The notes beneath the pieces are model-generated. The model was not told the DNA's origin and ran no database searches. It saw nothing but the letters and a program-made list of their open reading frames with translations. Source: Thermoleophilia bacterium (GTDB taxonomy: Bacteria; Actinomycetota; Thermoleophilia; Gaiellales; Gaiellaceae). Taken from it: DNA of 35,960 bases. Numbering within the stretch: the first letter of the stretch is position 1; each line of letters starts with the position of its first letter. Positions 13,947 to 22,238 of this stretch are shown here, piece after piece. The translations under genes were made by a program, and so were the position numbers. Location: positions 1 through 35,960 of the forward strand of contig JAICWC010000018.1 in NCBI GenBank assembly GCA_025934995.1, read 5' to 3'.

Positions 13947-14900
13947 TCAGGAACTCGCGGTCGAACCGGATGAACCTTGGGCTTCCGGCCCACGCCAGTG
14001 TTCTTCGGAGCGACCTGTTGCGCGTCGAGCGCGAGCAGTCGCCAACGCCTCGACGACCCCCAGGGCGAGGCCAAGTCCGATCAGCGCGACGAACGAGCCG
14101 GCCAGCTCACCCCAGGTCGGGCGCTCGTTACGCACCAACCACGCGGTGACGATCCCAATCACCGGCACGAGCAGCGTAAACGGCGCGACCGTCGAAGCCG
14201 GATACCGCGACATCAGCCGGTACCAGACGCCGTAACCGAAGAACGTCGAGACGATCACGACGTACGCGAGCGCCACGACTCCGGACGCGTCCATCGACGA
14301 GGCCGCGCGCTGCCACCGCCCGACGCCTTCGAAGATCAGCGATAACCCGAGGAGCGGCACTGGCGCGACGAGGCTCGACCAGACGAGCAGCGAGAACGGT
14401 CGCGTTGCGCGCGCCGCCCTCGTCACGACGTTGCCGGCGCCCCACGACGCCGCCGAGGCGACCCCGAGAGCCACCGCCAGGAATGGGACGCCGTGGGCGC
14501 GGCCTGCGGCGATGATCCCGAGGCCCGCGAGGGCAACGCACACTCCGGCGACCTGGCGCACGCTCGGGCGCTCGCCGAGCGCCACGACCGCGAACGGGAT
14601 CGTGAACACGGGCTGGAGCGGCGCGATCACCGAGGCGAGCCCCGCCGGGAGGCCGATGTTCATCGCGACGAAGAGCAGACCGAACTGCCCCACGCAGATG
14701 AACAGCCCGACGGCGACGACCGCCGTCCAGCGCACATCCGGTCGCGGCACGAAGAAGATCGCCGGGAAGGCGATCAGCCCGAACCGCAGAGCGGCGAAGA
14801 GGAGCGGCGGAAACGACTCGAGGCCGATCTCGATGACGACGAAGTTCACCGCCCAGCAGACGGCGACGACGAGCGCGAGAACCGCATGGCGGCGAGGCAC
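13947..14900 (-). CDS. EamA-family exporter (cysteine/O-acetylserine type)
   Basis: The 317-residue membrane protein has ten predicted membrane spans in two EamA repeats. Its N-terminus (HAVLALVVAVCWAVNFVVIE, then PPLLFAALRFGLIAFPAIFF) closely parallels Escherichia coli EamA, an exporter of cysteine pathway metabolites, as does LPAGLASV. That similarity is recalled, not aligned. The start is the GTG at 14900 with AGGA upstream. The last 25 or so residues are charged and beyond the normal C-terminus. It follows the LysR gene by 81 bases on the same strand; LysR proteins often control neighbouring exporters. Confidence 0.88.
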   Translation of the reverse strand: MPRRHAVLALVVAVCWAVNFVVIEIGLESFPPLLFAALRFGLIAFPAIFFVPRPDVRWTAVVAVGLFICVGQFGLLFVAMNIGLPAGLASVIAPLQPVFTIPFAVVALGERPSVRQVAGVCVALAGLGIIAAGRAHGVPFLAVALGVASAASWGAGNVVTRAARATRPFSLLVWSSLVAPVPLLGLSLIFEGVGRWQRAASSMDASGVVALAYVVIVSTFFGYGVWYRLMSRYPASTVAPFTLLVPVIGIVTAWLVRNERPTWGELAGSFVALIGLGLALGVVEALATARARRATGRSEEHWRGPEAQGSSGSTASS

Positions 14901-14981
14901 GTTTTCATCCTGCCAGCCGAGCGCGCCCCTAAAGGTTCGGGCTTCTTACCAGGACGTCGAGGTTCGCTTATCGCTCGCGCG

Positions 14982-15917
14982 CTACGCCGCGAGGTGAGCA
15001 GCGCGAGCTCGCGGATACATCGCGACGGCCACGTCGACGAATGCCTGCTGCGCCGGCGTGAGCGTTCGATCCGCTCGCCATGCCAGCACGACGACTCGCG
15101 GTGGGACGATGCCGGTGAGGGGCGTCAAATCCACGCCCTCGTTGGCGCCGAGCTTCGTCCAGAGCTCGGGCAGAATCGCAACGCCGAGACCTGCTCGCAC
15201 CATTTCCTCGATCGCCGCATTGTCGTCCGATCGAAAGACGATGTTGGGCTCGCCGATGCGGCTGTCCAGGAACTCGACGAGCGCGGTTGCGCTGCGACAG
15301 TTGCGATAGACGATCAACGGCAGGCCGCGCAGCTGATCGGGAGAGTCGATCCGCATCGGCAGCGCGCCCCCGCGCTTGGAGACGAGGACGAACTCGTCGA
15401 GGACGAGCTCGCGATACGCGAACGTCTGCGGGTCGAGCGGAAGGAGCGCGAACGCGAGATCGAGCGTTCCCTGCTTGACCTGCTGGAGGAGCGAAACGTC
15501 GTTGTTGCTCTCCACCGCCTCGATCTGCACCGCCGGATGGTCGCTCTGGTAGCGCCGGAGGACGTGGGGGAGGATGCGTGCGAGCGCGCTCTGGAATGCG
15601 CCGACGCGGAACGACCCGGCCTCGCCGCGCGCGAGGTCGAGGAGATCTTGCCGCGCGATTGCGATCCGGGCCGCCAGCTCGTCGACGTGGCCCTCGAGGA
15701 TGGCGCCCGCCTCGGTGAGCGTTGCCTGCGCGCGGCCGGAGGAGCGATCGAACAAGCGCTGGCCGACGATCTTCTCCAGGGCCGCTACCTGCTGGCTGAC
15801 CGCGGGTTGGGTGTAGCCGAGGAGCTCGGCCGCCTGCGCGAACGAGCCCGTCTTCGAGACCGCCGAGAACGCAGCCAAGTGCCTCAGGTCGAGGCCGGGC
15901 CAAAGATCGCTCAGCAT
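14982..15917 (-). CDS. LysR-type transcriptional regulator
   Basis: The 311-residue protein has the LysR N-terminal winged helix-turn-helix (LRHLAAFSAVSKTGSFAQAA, TQPAVSQQVAALEK) and a substrate-binding domain from about 90 onward. The latter shows FRVGAFQSALARILPHVL, GTLDLAFALLP and MVRAGLGVAILPEL. The ATG at 15917 is chosen because the HTH begins eight residues later; an open frame upstream has no homology. The inducer is not evident. The most likely target is the downstream EamA-type exporter or its own promoter region at 15918-16002. Confidence 0.92.
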   Translation of the reverse strand: MLSDLWPGLDLRHLAAFSAVSKTGSFAQAAELLGYTQPAVSQQVAALEKIVGQRLFDRSSGRAQATLTEAGAILEGHVDELAARIAIARQDLLDLARGEAGSFRVGAFQSALARILPHVLRRYQSDHPAVQIEAVESNNDVSLLQQVKQGTLDLAFALLPLDPQTFAYRELVLDEFVLVSKRGGALPMRIDSPDQLRGLPLIVYRNCRSATALVEFLDSRIGEPNIVFRSDDNAAIEEMVRAGLGVAILPELWTKLGANEGVDLTPLTGIVPPRVVVLAWRADRTLTPAQQAFVDVAVAMYPRARAAHLAA

Positions 15918-16002
15918 GATGAATCCGCGGGCAGCATGTTTTCCGTCGAATCTTACGGTGCGGGCGCCGATATACACGACAGTCTGCGCCGTCCGCATGG
16001 CG

Positions 16003-16566
16003 TTACTGCTCGATTGCTCCGTCGACCGCACGCAGATGGGCGCGGAACGTGTACGCCGAGTCCGCTGAGCGGCGGGCCAGATACTCGGCGAAACGCGTCT
16101 GGGCGCGCAGCGTCTCGCCGTTGCCGATCCTCTCCGCCTGACGTCGCTCGATCTGCGAGATCGCTTTCGCCGTCGACAGGACCTCCTCGACCCGATCGGC
16201 GGCGACGAACGCAACGCCGTCGTCGTCGCAGAAGGCGACGTCGTCGGCCGTCACCACGTGGCAGCCGAAGCGCGCGCTGGAGGTTGCATCGGGCACCTGT
16301 TGTTCGAGTCTCGTCGGCGGCACCGGATACGCGCCGTAGCTCCAGAGTGGAAACCCGATCGAACGCAGCTCGTCGGTGTCGCGGTGGAGGCCCCAGACGA
16401 CGACCCCGGCCAGACCTGCGCCTGCAGCCTCGAGCACGGCGAGGTCGCCGATGCAGGCTTCGTCGTCGCGGCCGCCGTTGTCGACGATCAGCACGTCGCC
16501 GTGTTCGGCTGCCTCGAGCGCTTCGAGGAAGACGTCGACGCTGCCGCAGTGGCGCGCAGGCAGCAC
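16003..16566 (-). CDS. RraA-fold protein (aldolase/decarboxylase family)
   Basis: The frame carries the RraA family core: GDVLIVDNGGRDDEACIGDL, then GAGLAGVVVWGLHRDTDEL, where the Arg-Asp pair of the HRD segment corresponds to the metal- and substrate-binding residues of 4-hydroxy-4-methyl-2-oxoglutarate aldolase/oxaloacetate decarboxylase relatives. The C-terminus is helical. The only ordinary start in frame is the GTG at 16566, giving 187 residues, yet clear coding-like sequence continues upstream (PLPTPLILDACIRVGLPLRA, GAKVAGRV) to a stop at 16699. The true start is therefore unresolved: a CTG at 16662, an ATC at 16689, or a mutated start. RraA-fold proteins can be enzymes or RNase E inhibitors; with no menaquinone or RNase gene nearby, an enzyme of organic-acid metabolism is favoured. 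Confidence 0.8.
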   Translation of the reverse strand: MLPARHCGSVDVFLEALEAAEHGDVLIVDNGGRDDEACIGDLAVLEAAGAGLAGVVVWGLHRDTDELRSIGFPLWSYGAYPVPPTRLEQQVPDATSSARFGCHVVTADDVAFCDDDGVAFVAADRVEEVLSTAKAISQIERRQAERIGNGETLRAQTRFAEYLARRSADSAYTFRAHLRAVDGAIEQ

Positions 16567-16842
16567 GCGCCCGGCGACCTTCGCGCCGGCAACCAGCGCC
16601 GTGATTCCCGGCGGCGCGGCGCGCAGCGGAAGTCCGACGCGGATGCACGCGTCGAGGATCAGCGGCGTCGGAAGCGGCTCGAGCGTGATGCGAGGAGGCT
16701 AGGCGCCGGCGCATCGATCGAAAAGCAGAGGTCGATATTGCGCGATAAGGAAGGGGAATCGTCGTCGCGATCGGCGATGCATAGGGTGGCCGAATGCGCG
16801 CGCTCGATCCCGACGACGACGACACTTCGAGGAGGCCGGCCG

Positions 16843-17220
16843 TTGAAAGCTCTGATCAGCTCCGACAAGATTCCCGCTCCTCCCGGGCCCTATTCGCCCG
16901 GGCTCACGGTGGGTGAGTGGATCTTCCTGTCCGGCCAAGGCGGCTTCGATCCGAACACCGGCAAGGTGGTCAGCGACGATCTGGCCGAGCAGACTGAGCA
17001 GACCTTCGACAACATCGAGACCATCCTCGTAGCTGCCGGAGCATCGCTCGACGACGTCGTCTCGTGCCTCGTTCACCTCGTGGACCTGGCTGACTTCCCC
17101 GCCTTCAACGCCGTCTACGAGCAGAAGTTCAACGGCGTGAAGCCGGTGCGGACGACGGTGCGCGCGGACCTCGTGGCCGGCATGCGCGTCGAGATCACCG
17201 TGGTCGCTCGACGAGGATGA
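16843..17220 (+). CDS. RidA-family enamine/imine deaminase
   Basis: The 125-residue protein matches the RidA/YjgF/UK114 family, which hydrolyses reactive enamines and imines formed by PLP enzymes. Signatures are PPGPYSPGL, IFLSGQGGFDP and the C-terminal RTTVRADL containing the conserved Arg, with the final VEITVVAR strand. The start is a TTG at 16843 chosen because AGGAGG (16830-16835) lies 7 bases upstream; no ATG is near. It is divergent from the RraA-like gene. Length fits the family (about 125-130). Confidence 0.92.
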   Translation: MKALISSDKIPAPPGPYSPGLTVGEWIFLSGQGGFDPNTGKVVSDDLAEQTEQTFDNIETILVAAGASLDDVVSCLVHLVDLADFPAFNAVYEQKFNGVKPVRTTVRADLVAGMRVEITVVARRG

Positions 17221-17244
17221 CCGCTCGAACGCGCTAATGCGTCC

Positions 17245-17490
17245 TTAGTCGCGCTTCAACTTTCGGAACTGAGCGACGATCTCGTCGCGCAGCGCGCGCG
17301 GAAGCGACTCCTCGCGCGGGACCATGCCGGTCTGCCTGATCGTCTCCCGCATCTGCTCGAGGTAGGTGCTGCAGCCGACGCAGTACGAGAGGTGTCGCTC
17401 GTACCGCTGCTGCTCGTCGGGCGACAGCGCATCGTCGAGGTAGCTGGTGACGACCTCGGTCATCTCCTGGCAGCTGAACTCGTCGTTCAC
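17245..17490 (-). CDS. Zinc-binding anti-sigma factor
   Basis: The 81-residue protein has the ZAS (zinc-associated anti-sigma) pattern: Cys7, then HLSYCVGC with His33, Cys37 and Cys40. It contains no membrane segment, so it is a soluble redox- or zinc-responsive type such as RsrA relatives. It starts at a GTG inside the stop of the ECF sigma gene (GTGA overlap), so the two are co-translated, as usual for sigma/anti-sigma pairs. The C-terminal region (about 58-81) is basic. It should hold the adjacent sigma factor inactive until a signal releases it. Confidence 0.9.
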   Translation of the reverse strand: MNDEFSCQEMTEVVTSYLDDALSPDEQQRYERHLSYCVGCSTYLEQMRETIRQTGMVPREESLPRALRDEIVAQFRKLKRD

Positions 17491-18143
17491 GCGGGCTCCG
17501 TGATCAAGTACCGCTCCAGCGCAGCACGGACCTTCGAGCGCGCGCGATGCAGAAGCACTCTCTGGTTAGTCTCGCTGAGCTCGAGAACGCTACACACCTC
17601 GGCGGAGTCCCAACCTTCGACGTCGCGCAGCGAGATCACGATCCGCTGTCCGTCGGGGAGGCCCGCGATCGTGTCGGCGATCACCTTCCGTGTCTCGGCG
17701 GAGAGGAGAGCGCTGTCCGGCTCGGCCGGCCAGGGCACCGGGAACGACGCCCAGCGAGCCGGATGCGGCTCGTCGGGGCCCTGGAAGCGGTCGGCGGGAA
17801 GCGCCGGCTCGCGCTCCGCCACCTCGCGTGCGAGCTCGACGGAGGAGAACGGCACGCTGCGTGCCTCACGAACCGCGTGCGTTCGAGCGATGTTGGCCAC
17901 GATCCGGAGCAGCCACGTCCGCAGGGATGACCGCCCTTCGAACCGGTCGAGGCCGCGGAGCGCGCCGAGCCATGCCTCCTGCACGACTTCGTCTGCGACC
18001 GCTCTCGAGCGTACGAACATCAGCGCGACTCTGTGCATCGCGGCGCCGTAGGCGTCGACGAGGGCGCTGAATGCATCCTCGTCACCGCTGCGAAGTGCCG
18101 CGAGGAGCGCGGTCTCGCTGCTCAAGGTCTCGGGACCGTGCAT
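17487..18143 (-). CDS. ECF RNA polymerase sigma factor
   Basis: The 218-residue protein has sigma region 2 (DAYGAAMHRVALMFV, ADEVVQEAWLGALRGL, SSLRTWLLRIVANIAR) and region 4 (ADTIAGLPDGQRIVISLRD, AEVCSVLELSETNQRVLLHR). A linker of about 45 residues between them is somewhat long and Pro-rich. The ATG at 18143 is chosen since upstream frame residues do not resemble a sigma factor. It is co-transcribed with the anti-sigma gene. Its probable autoregulated promoter lies in 18144-18238, which also serves the divergent MFS gene. Confidence 0.92.
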   Translation of the reverse strand: MHGPETLSSETALLAALRSGDEDAFSALVDAYGAAMHRVALMFVRSRAVADEVVQEAWLGALRGLDRFEGRSSLRTWLLRIVANIARTHAVREARSVPFSSVELAREVAEREPALPADRFQGPDEPHPARWASFPVPWPAEPDSALLSAETRKVIADTIAGLPDGQRIVISLRDVEGWDSAEVCSVLELSETNQRVLLHRARSKVRAALERYLITEPA

Positions 18144-18176
18144 CCATTCGAGAACGTACTTGCTCGCGACGGTGTA

Positions 18177-18196
18177 ACGCGACTGCGGTATCGCGT
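18177..18196. promoter_or_regulatory. Inverted repeat in the sigma/MFS divergent promoter
   Basis: ACGCGA and TCGCGT form a perfect 6-bp inverted repeat around an 8-base spacer. It sits in the 95-bp gap between the ECF sigma start and the MFS start. It may be a repressor site or part of a promoter; no regulator gene other than the sigma pair is adjacent. Confidence 0.3.
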
Positions 18197-18238
18197 GACG
18201 GTACGAGAGACGGCAACCGAATCCGCAAGGAGAACCGA

Positions 18239-19522
18239 TTGACCCGCCGCCTCTCACAACTCATCGCCGGTTGGCGCACCGGGCTCTCTCGCCCGGTTCT
18301 CATCCTGCAAGCGGGAAACGCCCTCAACTACTTCGGGTACGGGCTCGTTCTTCCGTTCGAGATCATCTACCTGCACCAGATCCGCGGCTTCTCGACGGCG
18401 ACGGCCGGCCTGGTTCTCGCGGCGACGATGGGAACGGCCGCAATCGTCACTCCCCCGACGGGAGCGCTGGTGGACCGGTACTCCGCCAAAGCGATCGTGA
18501 TCGCCGGAAGCGTGGCGAGCGCCTTTGGCTACGCCGGCTTCGCATTCGTCGATCGTCCCTGGCAGGCCTTTGCCTGCTCGATCGTCGGCGGAGCCGGGCT
18601 CGGCGCCGCAGGGACGGCCAACCGAACGTTGGTCGTGAGGTTGATCACACCCGAGCAGCGAGCGGCCGCGTTCGCGCTCAACCGCGTCGCCGGCAACTTC
18701 GGCATCGGTGCCGGCGCGGGCCTCGCCGGATTCATCGTCGCGGCCGCGCAGCAGCTCGGCACGTTCCAGATCCTCTATGTGTTCGACGCCGTCACCTCCG
18801 CCGGCCTCGCGTTGATCGTGCTCGCTGCCGTACCGAGCCCGCGAGCCGAGGTCGTCGCAACGCCGGACGCAAACGGAACCGGCTTTCGCGCTGTCGCTCG
18901 AGACCGGCTCTTCCTCACCGTGATCGCAGCCAACGTCGTGCTCGTCGTCGTCGGCCACACGTTCTTCTCGAACATCCTGCCGCCGTTCGCAAAGGCGCAC
19001 ACACCGGTCGGCCCCGCCGAGATCGGGATCATCATCCTCGTCAACACTGCCGTCATCGTCATCGCGCAGATCCCGGCCGTGCCGCTCGTGGCGCGGATGC
19101 GGCGCGGACACGCGTTCGCCGTCACAGCTGCGCTCTTTGCGGTCGCTCTGCTCGCGGTACTGCCGGCGACTCTCACGCACTCGGAGCTCGCTGCGACGAC
19201 GATCCTCGTCGGCGTTGCGATCGTCTTGGCAAGCGCCGAGATCGCGCACATTCTCGTTCTCGGGCCGCTGGTCGCGGACATGGCGCCGGCCCACCTGCTC
19301 GGCCGCTATCTCTCGCTCTACACCCTGACGTTCTCGGGCTCCCTGGCCCTCGGCCCGGCGATCGGCGGTGTGCTCCTGCAGAGCAATCCCGACGCCATCT
19401 GGTGGGGCGGCGCGCTTGCCGCGGTGGTAGCCGGAGCCGTTCTGCTCCGACTCGGCGATCGGATCCCCGATCCGCTCGACGAAGCACCGCCACGTCTTGC
19501 GCCGGCTCCCGAGGCCGCGTGA
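18239..19522 (+). CDS. MFS efflux transporter
   Basis: The 427-residue membrane protein belongs to the major facilitator superfamily with about 12 spans. The cytoplasmic loop between segments 2 and 3 shows GALVDRYSAKAI, the MFS G-x-L-x-D-R motif. The start is a TTG at 18239, chosen because AAGGAG (18227-18232) lies 6 bases upstream. It is divergent from the ECF sigma gene and followed, 32 bases later, by a cupin. Similarity is to drug-type exporters (QacA/MdtH-like), but the substrate is unknown. Stop TGA at 19520-19522. Confidence 0.88.
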   Translation: MTRRLSQLIAGWRTGLSRPVLILQAGNALNYFGYGLVLPFEIIYLHQIRGFSTATAGLVLAATMGTAAIVTPPTGALVDRYSAKAIVIAGSVASAFGYAGFAFVDRPWQAFACSIVGGAGLGAAGTANRTLVVRLITPEQRAAAFALNRVAGNFGIGAGAGLAGFIVAAAQQLGTFQILYVFDAVTSAGLALIVLAAVPSPRAEVVATPDANGTGFRAVARDRLFLTVIAANVVLVVVGHTFFSNILPPFAKAHTPVGPAEIGIIILVNTAVIVIAQIPAVPLVARMRRGHAFAVTAALFAVALLAVLPATLTHSELAATTILVGVAIVLASAEIAHILVLGPLVADMAPAHLLGRYLSLYTLTFSGSLALGPAIGGVLLQSNPDAIWWGGALAAVVAGAVLLRLGDRIPDPLDEAPPRLAPAPEAA

Positions 19523-19554
19523 TGCGAAACACCGACCTAGAGAGAGGAGAATCG

Positions 19555-19950
19555 ATGAGCGCGTATGCGATCGTGAACCTGAAGGGCGAGGTCGAGGACT
19601 CCTGGGGCGGGAGCGCGCCGGGAACCGAGGCGCGCTTCGCGCGCAAGCACCTCGACTCCGAGCACCTCGGCGTGTCGTATCTGCGGTTCAGCCCGGGCGT
19701 CCGCTCGCCGAAAGCGCATAGCCACCGCGAGCAGGAGGAGGCCTACGTCGTCATCAGCGGCTCCGGTCGAGTCAGGCTCGACGACGAGGTCCGCGACCTC
19801 CGCTGCTGGGATGTCGTCCGCGTCGACCCCGCAACGGTGCGGGCCTTCGAAGCGGGGGAGGGCGGCCTCGAGCTGATCGCGATCGGCTCCGATCGCCCCG
19901 ACGGCGGCGACGGCGTCTTCGCACCGACAACGTGGATCGGGGATGCGTAG
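19555..19950 (+). CDS. Small cupin-domain protein
   Basis: The 131-residue protein carries one cupin domain: HSHREQEEAYVVISGSG is motif 1, supplying the HxH and Glu metal ligands. The second motif's usual His is replaced by Arg in VRAFEAG. The start ATG follows AGAGAGGAG closely. Small cupins of this kind bind metal and a small organic molecule; the activity is not evident. The stop overlaps the next MFS start by 8 bases, so the two genes are translationally coupled, suggesting that the cupin acts on a substrate or product of the exporters. Confidence 0.85.
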   Translation: MSAYAIVNLKGEVEDSWGGSAPGTEARFARKHLDSEHLGVSYLRFSPGVRSPKAHSHREQEEAYVVISGSGRVRLDDEVRDLRCWDVVRVDPATVRAFEAGEGGLELIAIGSDRPDGGDGVFAPTTWIGDA

Positions 19951-21256
19951 CCGGCTCTACGGGCACGCCGACTTCCTGAAGCTCTGGACAGGCCAGTCGA
20001 TCAGCGAGCTCGGCTCGCAAGTCTCGCTGCTCGCGATCCCCTGGTTGGCTGCGGTCGGCCTGCACGTGAGTCCGATCGAGTTCTCGCTCCTCGAGGTCCT
20101 CGGCTTCCTTCCGTTCGTCTTCTTCGCGCTGCCGGCCGGCGTCTGGGTGGATCGCCTACGGCGTCGGCCGATTCTCATCGCTTCAGATACCGCGCGCGCA
20201 GTCCTCCTCGTGCTGATCCCGATTCTGTGGGCGGCGGGCGCGCTGCGCGTCTGGCACCTGCTCGCGCTGCAGTTCCTCATCGGAGGCTTCACCGTCTTCT
20301 TCGAGGTCGGCTTCCAGGCATACCTCCCAGCGCTGGTCGAGCGCGAGGACCTGGTCGACGGCAACTCGAAGCTCCATCTGACGAGCTCGGTTGCGCAGGT
20401 TGCCGGCCCGAGCATGGCCGGGGGACTGATCGCGGCCATCACCGCGCCGTACGCGATCCTCGCCGACGCGCTGAGCTTCGTCGTCTCGACCGTCTTCGTG
20501 CTCCGCATCCGTCACGACGAAGTCCCTCCCCGGCGAGACCCCGGAGTCGCGCAGCCCAAGATGTGGCGGCAGGTGAGGGAGGGGCTCGCCTGGGTGATCG
20601 GGAACCGCCAGCTGCGCGCGATCGCCGCGTGCTCGGCCAACTTCAACCTTTGCTTCAACATCGCGCTCGCGACGTTCATCCTCTACGCCGCGCGCAGCCT
20701 GCACCTGTCGGCGTTCGAGATCGGCGCGATCTTCGCCGTGGGGTCGGCCGGCGCGGTCTGCGGAGCGTTGTTCGCAAACCGGATTCAAGGGTCGATCGGC
20801 ATCGGCCCCACGATCGTCTCGTCCGCGGCCCTCTTCTCGATCGGCCCGATCGCTTTTCCGCTCGCGCCGCGATCGTTTCCGATTCCCGTCTTGATGCTGG
20901 GGTACCTGCTCGCCTCGTTCGGCGTGGTCGTCTACACCGTCTCGCAGGTCAGCTTTCGCCAGGCAATCACCCCAGAGCGCCTGCAGGGGCGGATGAGCGC
21001 TGGGATGCGGTGGATCGTCTGGGGTGCGATCCCGCTCGGGACGCTGATCGGTGGAGCGATCGGCCAGACGGTCGGGCTCCACTTCGCCCTCTGGGTCGGC
21101 GCGATCGGCGTCCTGCCCGCGTTCCTCTTCGTCTATCGATCGCCGGTTCGCTCGATCCAGGCGATCCCCGATGACGTAACCGAGTCGACGACAGCGGAGA
21201 TCGGACGTGCATTCGATCCCCTTGACGTTGCACCGATGTCTCCGGCCGAGGCCTGA
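19943..21256 (+). CDS. MFS efflux transporter (EntS/MFS_3-like)
   Basis: The 437-residue membrane protein resembles the MFS_3 group (enterobactin exporter EntS and macrolide-type exporters). The N-terminus reads DFLKLWTGQSISELGSQVSL, followed by LPAGVWVDRLRRRPI, the MFS loop 2-3 motif. Later TSSVAQVAGPSMAGGL is typical of the group. It starts at an ATG within the cupin stop. The tail of about 35 residues is soluble and acidic. A second MFS gene next to a cupin and a first MFS gene suggests an efflux module for one compound. Confidence 0.9.
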   Translation: MRSRLYGHADFLKLWTGQSISELGSQVSLLAIPWLAAVGLHVSPIEFSLLEVLGFLPFVFFALPAGVWVDRLRRRPILIASDTARAVLLVLIPILWAAGALRVWHLLALQFLIGGFTVFFEVGFQAYLPALVEREDLVDGNSKLHLTSSVAQVAGPSMAGGLIAAITAPYAILADALSFVVSTVFVLRIRHDEVPPRRDPGVAQPKMWRQVREGLAWVIGNRQLRAIAACSANFNLCFNIALATFILYAARSLHLSAFEIGAIFAVGSAGAVCGALFANRIQGSIGIGPTIVSSAALFSIGPIAFPLAPRSFPIPVLMLGYLLASFGVVVYTVSQVSFRQAITPERLQGRMSAGMRWIVWGAIPLGTLIGGAIGQTVGLHFALWVGAIGVLPAFLFVYRSPVRSIQAIPDDVTESTTAEIGRAFDPLDVAPMSPAEA

Positions 21257-22238
21257 CCGTGTCGCACGAGGAGTCGACCTGTTCGAAATAGTCAATGGCA
21301 GCTCGCGGGGCGACGGGCTGTTTGCCGCGGTTACGGGCGCATTCTCATTTACCGGCCGGGCGATCGCAGAGGAGTTGCTCCGGCGTGGCGAGAGCGTCCG
21401 CACGTTGTCGCGCGCCGACGCGCCGGACGACCCGCTTCGTGGGCGCGTCGATGTCGCGCCTCTCGACTTCGAACCGACAACCCTTCGATCGAGCCTTTCC
21501 GGTGTCGACACGCTCTACAACACCTACTGGGTTCGCTTCGAGCGCCGCGGTGTCACCTTCGCCGGGGCTGTGGCCAACACGATTGAGCTCTTCGAAGCGG
21601 CGCGGGACGTCGGCGTTCGGCGCATCGTCCACATCTCGGTGGCGAACGCTGACCGGGCGGACGATCTGCCCTACTTCGCCGGGAAACACCAGGTCGAGCA
21701 ATGGCTCGCCGCAAGTGGGGTCGAGCACGCGATCATCAGACCCACCCTCGTCTTCGGGTCGCACGACATCCTGATCAACAATCTCGCCTGGATGCTCAGG
21801 CGAACGCCGCTCTTCCTGCTCCCCGGAACCGGCGACTACCTCGTCCAGCCGGTTTCAGTCCGTGACGTTGCGCGCATCGCGGTCGAGACCCGCGCAGGCG
21901 TCGTCGATGCGGCCGGGCCGGAGACAATGTCCTTTGCAGCGCTCGTTTCGGCTATCGGCGACGCGGTTCGCGGACGTGCCAGGATCGTCGCCGGCCCCCG
22001 GTCGGTCGGCCTCACCATCAACTCGATACTCGGACGCCTGATCGGCGACGTCATCGTGACGGCGGATGAGCTCGAAGGACTCTCTCGATCGCTTCTCGTC
22101 ACGAAATCAGAACCGAGGGGGACGGAGCGGTTCATCGACTGGCTGCATGAGCACGAAGCAGGACTCGGCCGCTCCTACACGTCCGAGCTTCGTCGGAACT
22201 ACCGGGCCGATGTCGAAGCGACGACGGGCCTGGGCTAG
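21207..22238 (+). CDS. NAD(P)-binding Rossmann protein (NmrA/atypical SDR)
   Basis: The protein, 343 residues from the GTG at 21207, has the Rossmann nucleotide site VTGAFSFTGRAIAEELL and the atypical short-chain dehydrogenase signature IVHISVANAD ... YFAGKHQVEQWL ... HAIIRPTLVFG, with the YxxxK active site recast as FAGK. Residues before about 35 do not look like the fold, so initiation at a CTG at 21279 with GAGGAG (21268-21273) is an alternative; there is no nearer ATG. It overlaps the MFS stop if the GTG is right. Its stop overlaps the oxidoreductase stop on a shared CTAG. Substrate unknown. Confidence 0.82.
   Translation: MHSIPLTLHRCLRPRPDRVARGVDLFEIVNGSSRGDGLFAAVTGAFSFTGRAIAEELLRRGESVRTLSRADAPDDPLRGRVDVAPLDFEPTTLRSSLSGVDTLYNTYWVRFERRGVTFAGAVANTIELFEAARDVGVRRIVHISVANADRADDLPYFAGKHQVEQWLAASGVEHAIIRPTLVFGSHDILINNLAWMLRRTPLFLLPGTGDYLVQPVSVRDVARIAVETRAGVVDAAGPETMSFAALVSAIGDAVRGRARIVAGPRSVGLTINSILGRLIGDVIVTADELEGLSRSLLVTKSEPRGTERFIDWLHEHEAGLGRSYTSELRRNYRADVEATTGLG

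Noticed and set aside
14493-16604. Plus-strand open frame of about 700 codons
   Set aside because: It runs antisense through the EamA, LysR and RraA-like genes and reads as Arg/Asp-rich low-complexity sequence with no fold pattern.
17221-17244. Terminator between RidA and the anti-sigma gene
   Set aside because: Only a 4-bp stem (ACGC/GCGT) is visible, with no T tract.
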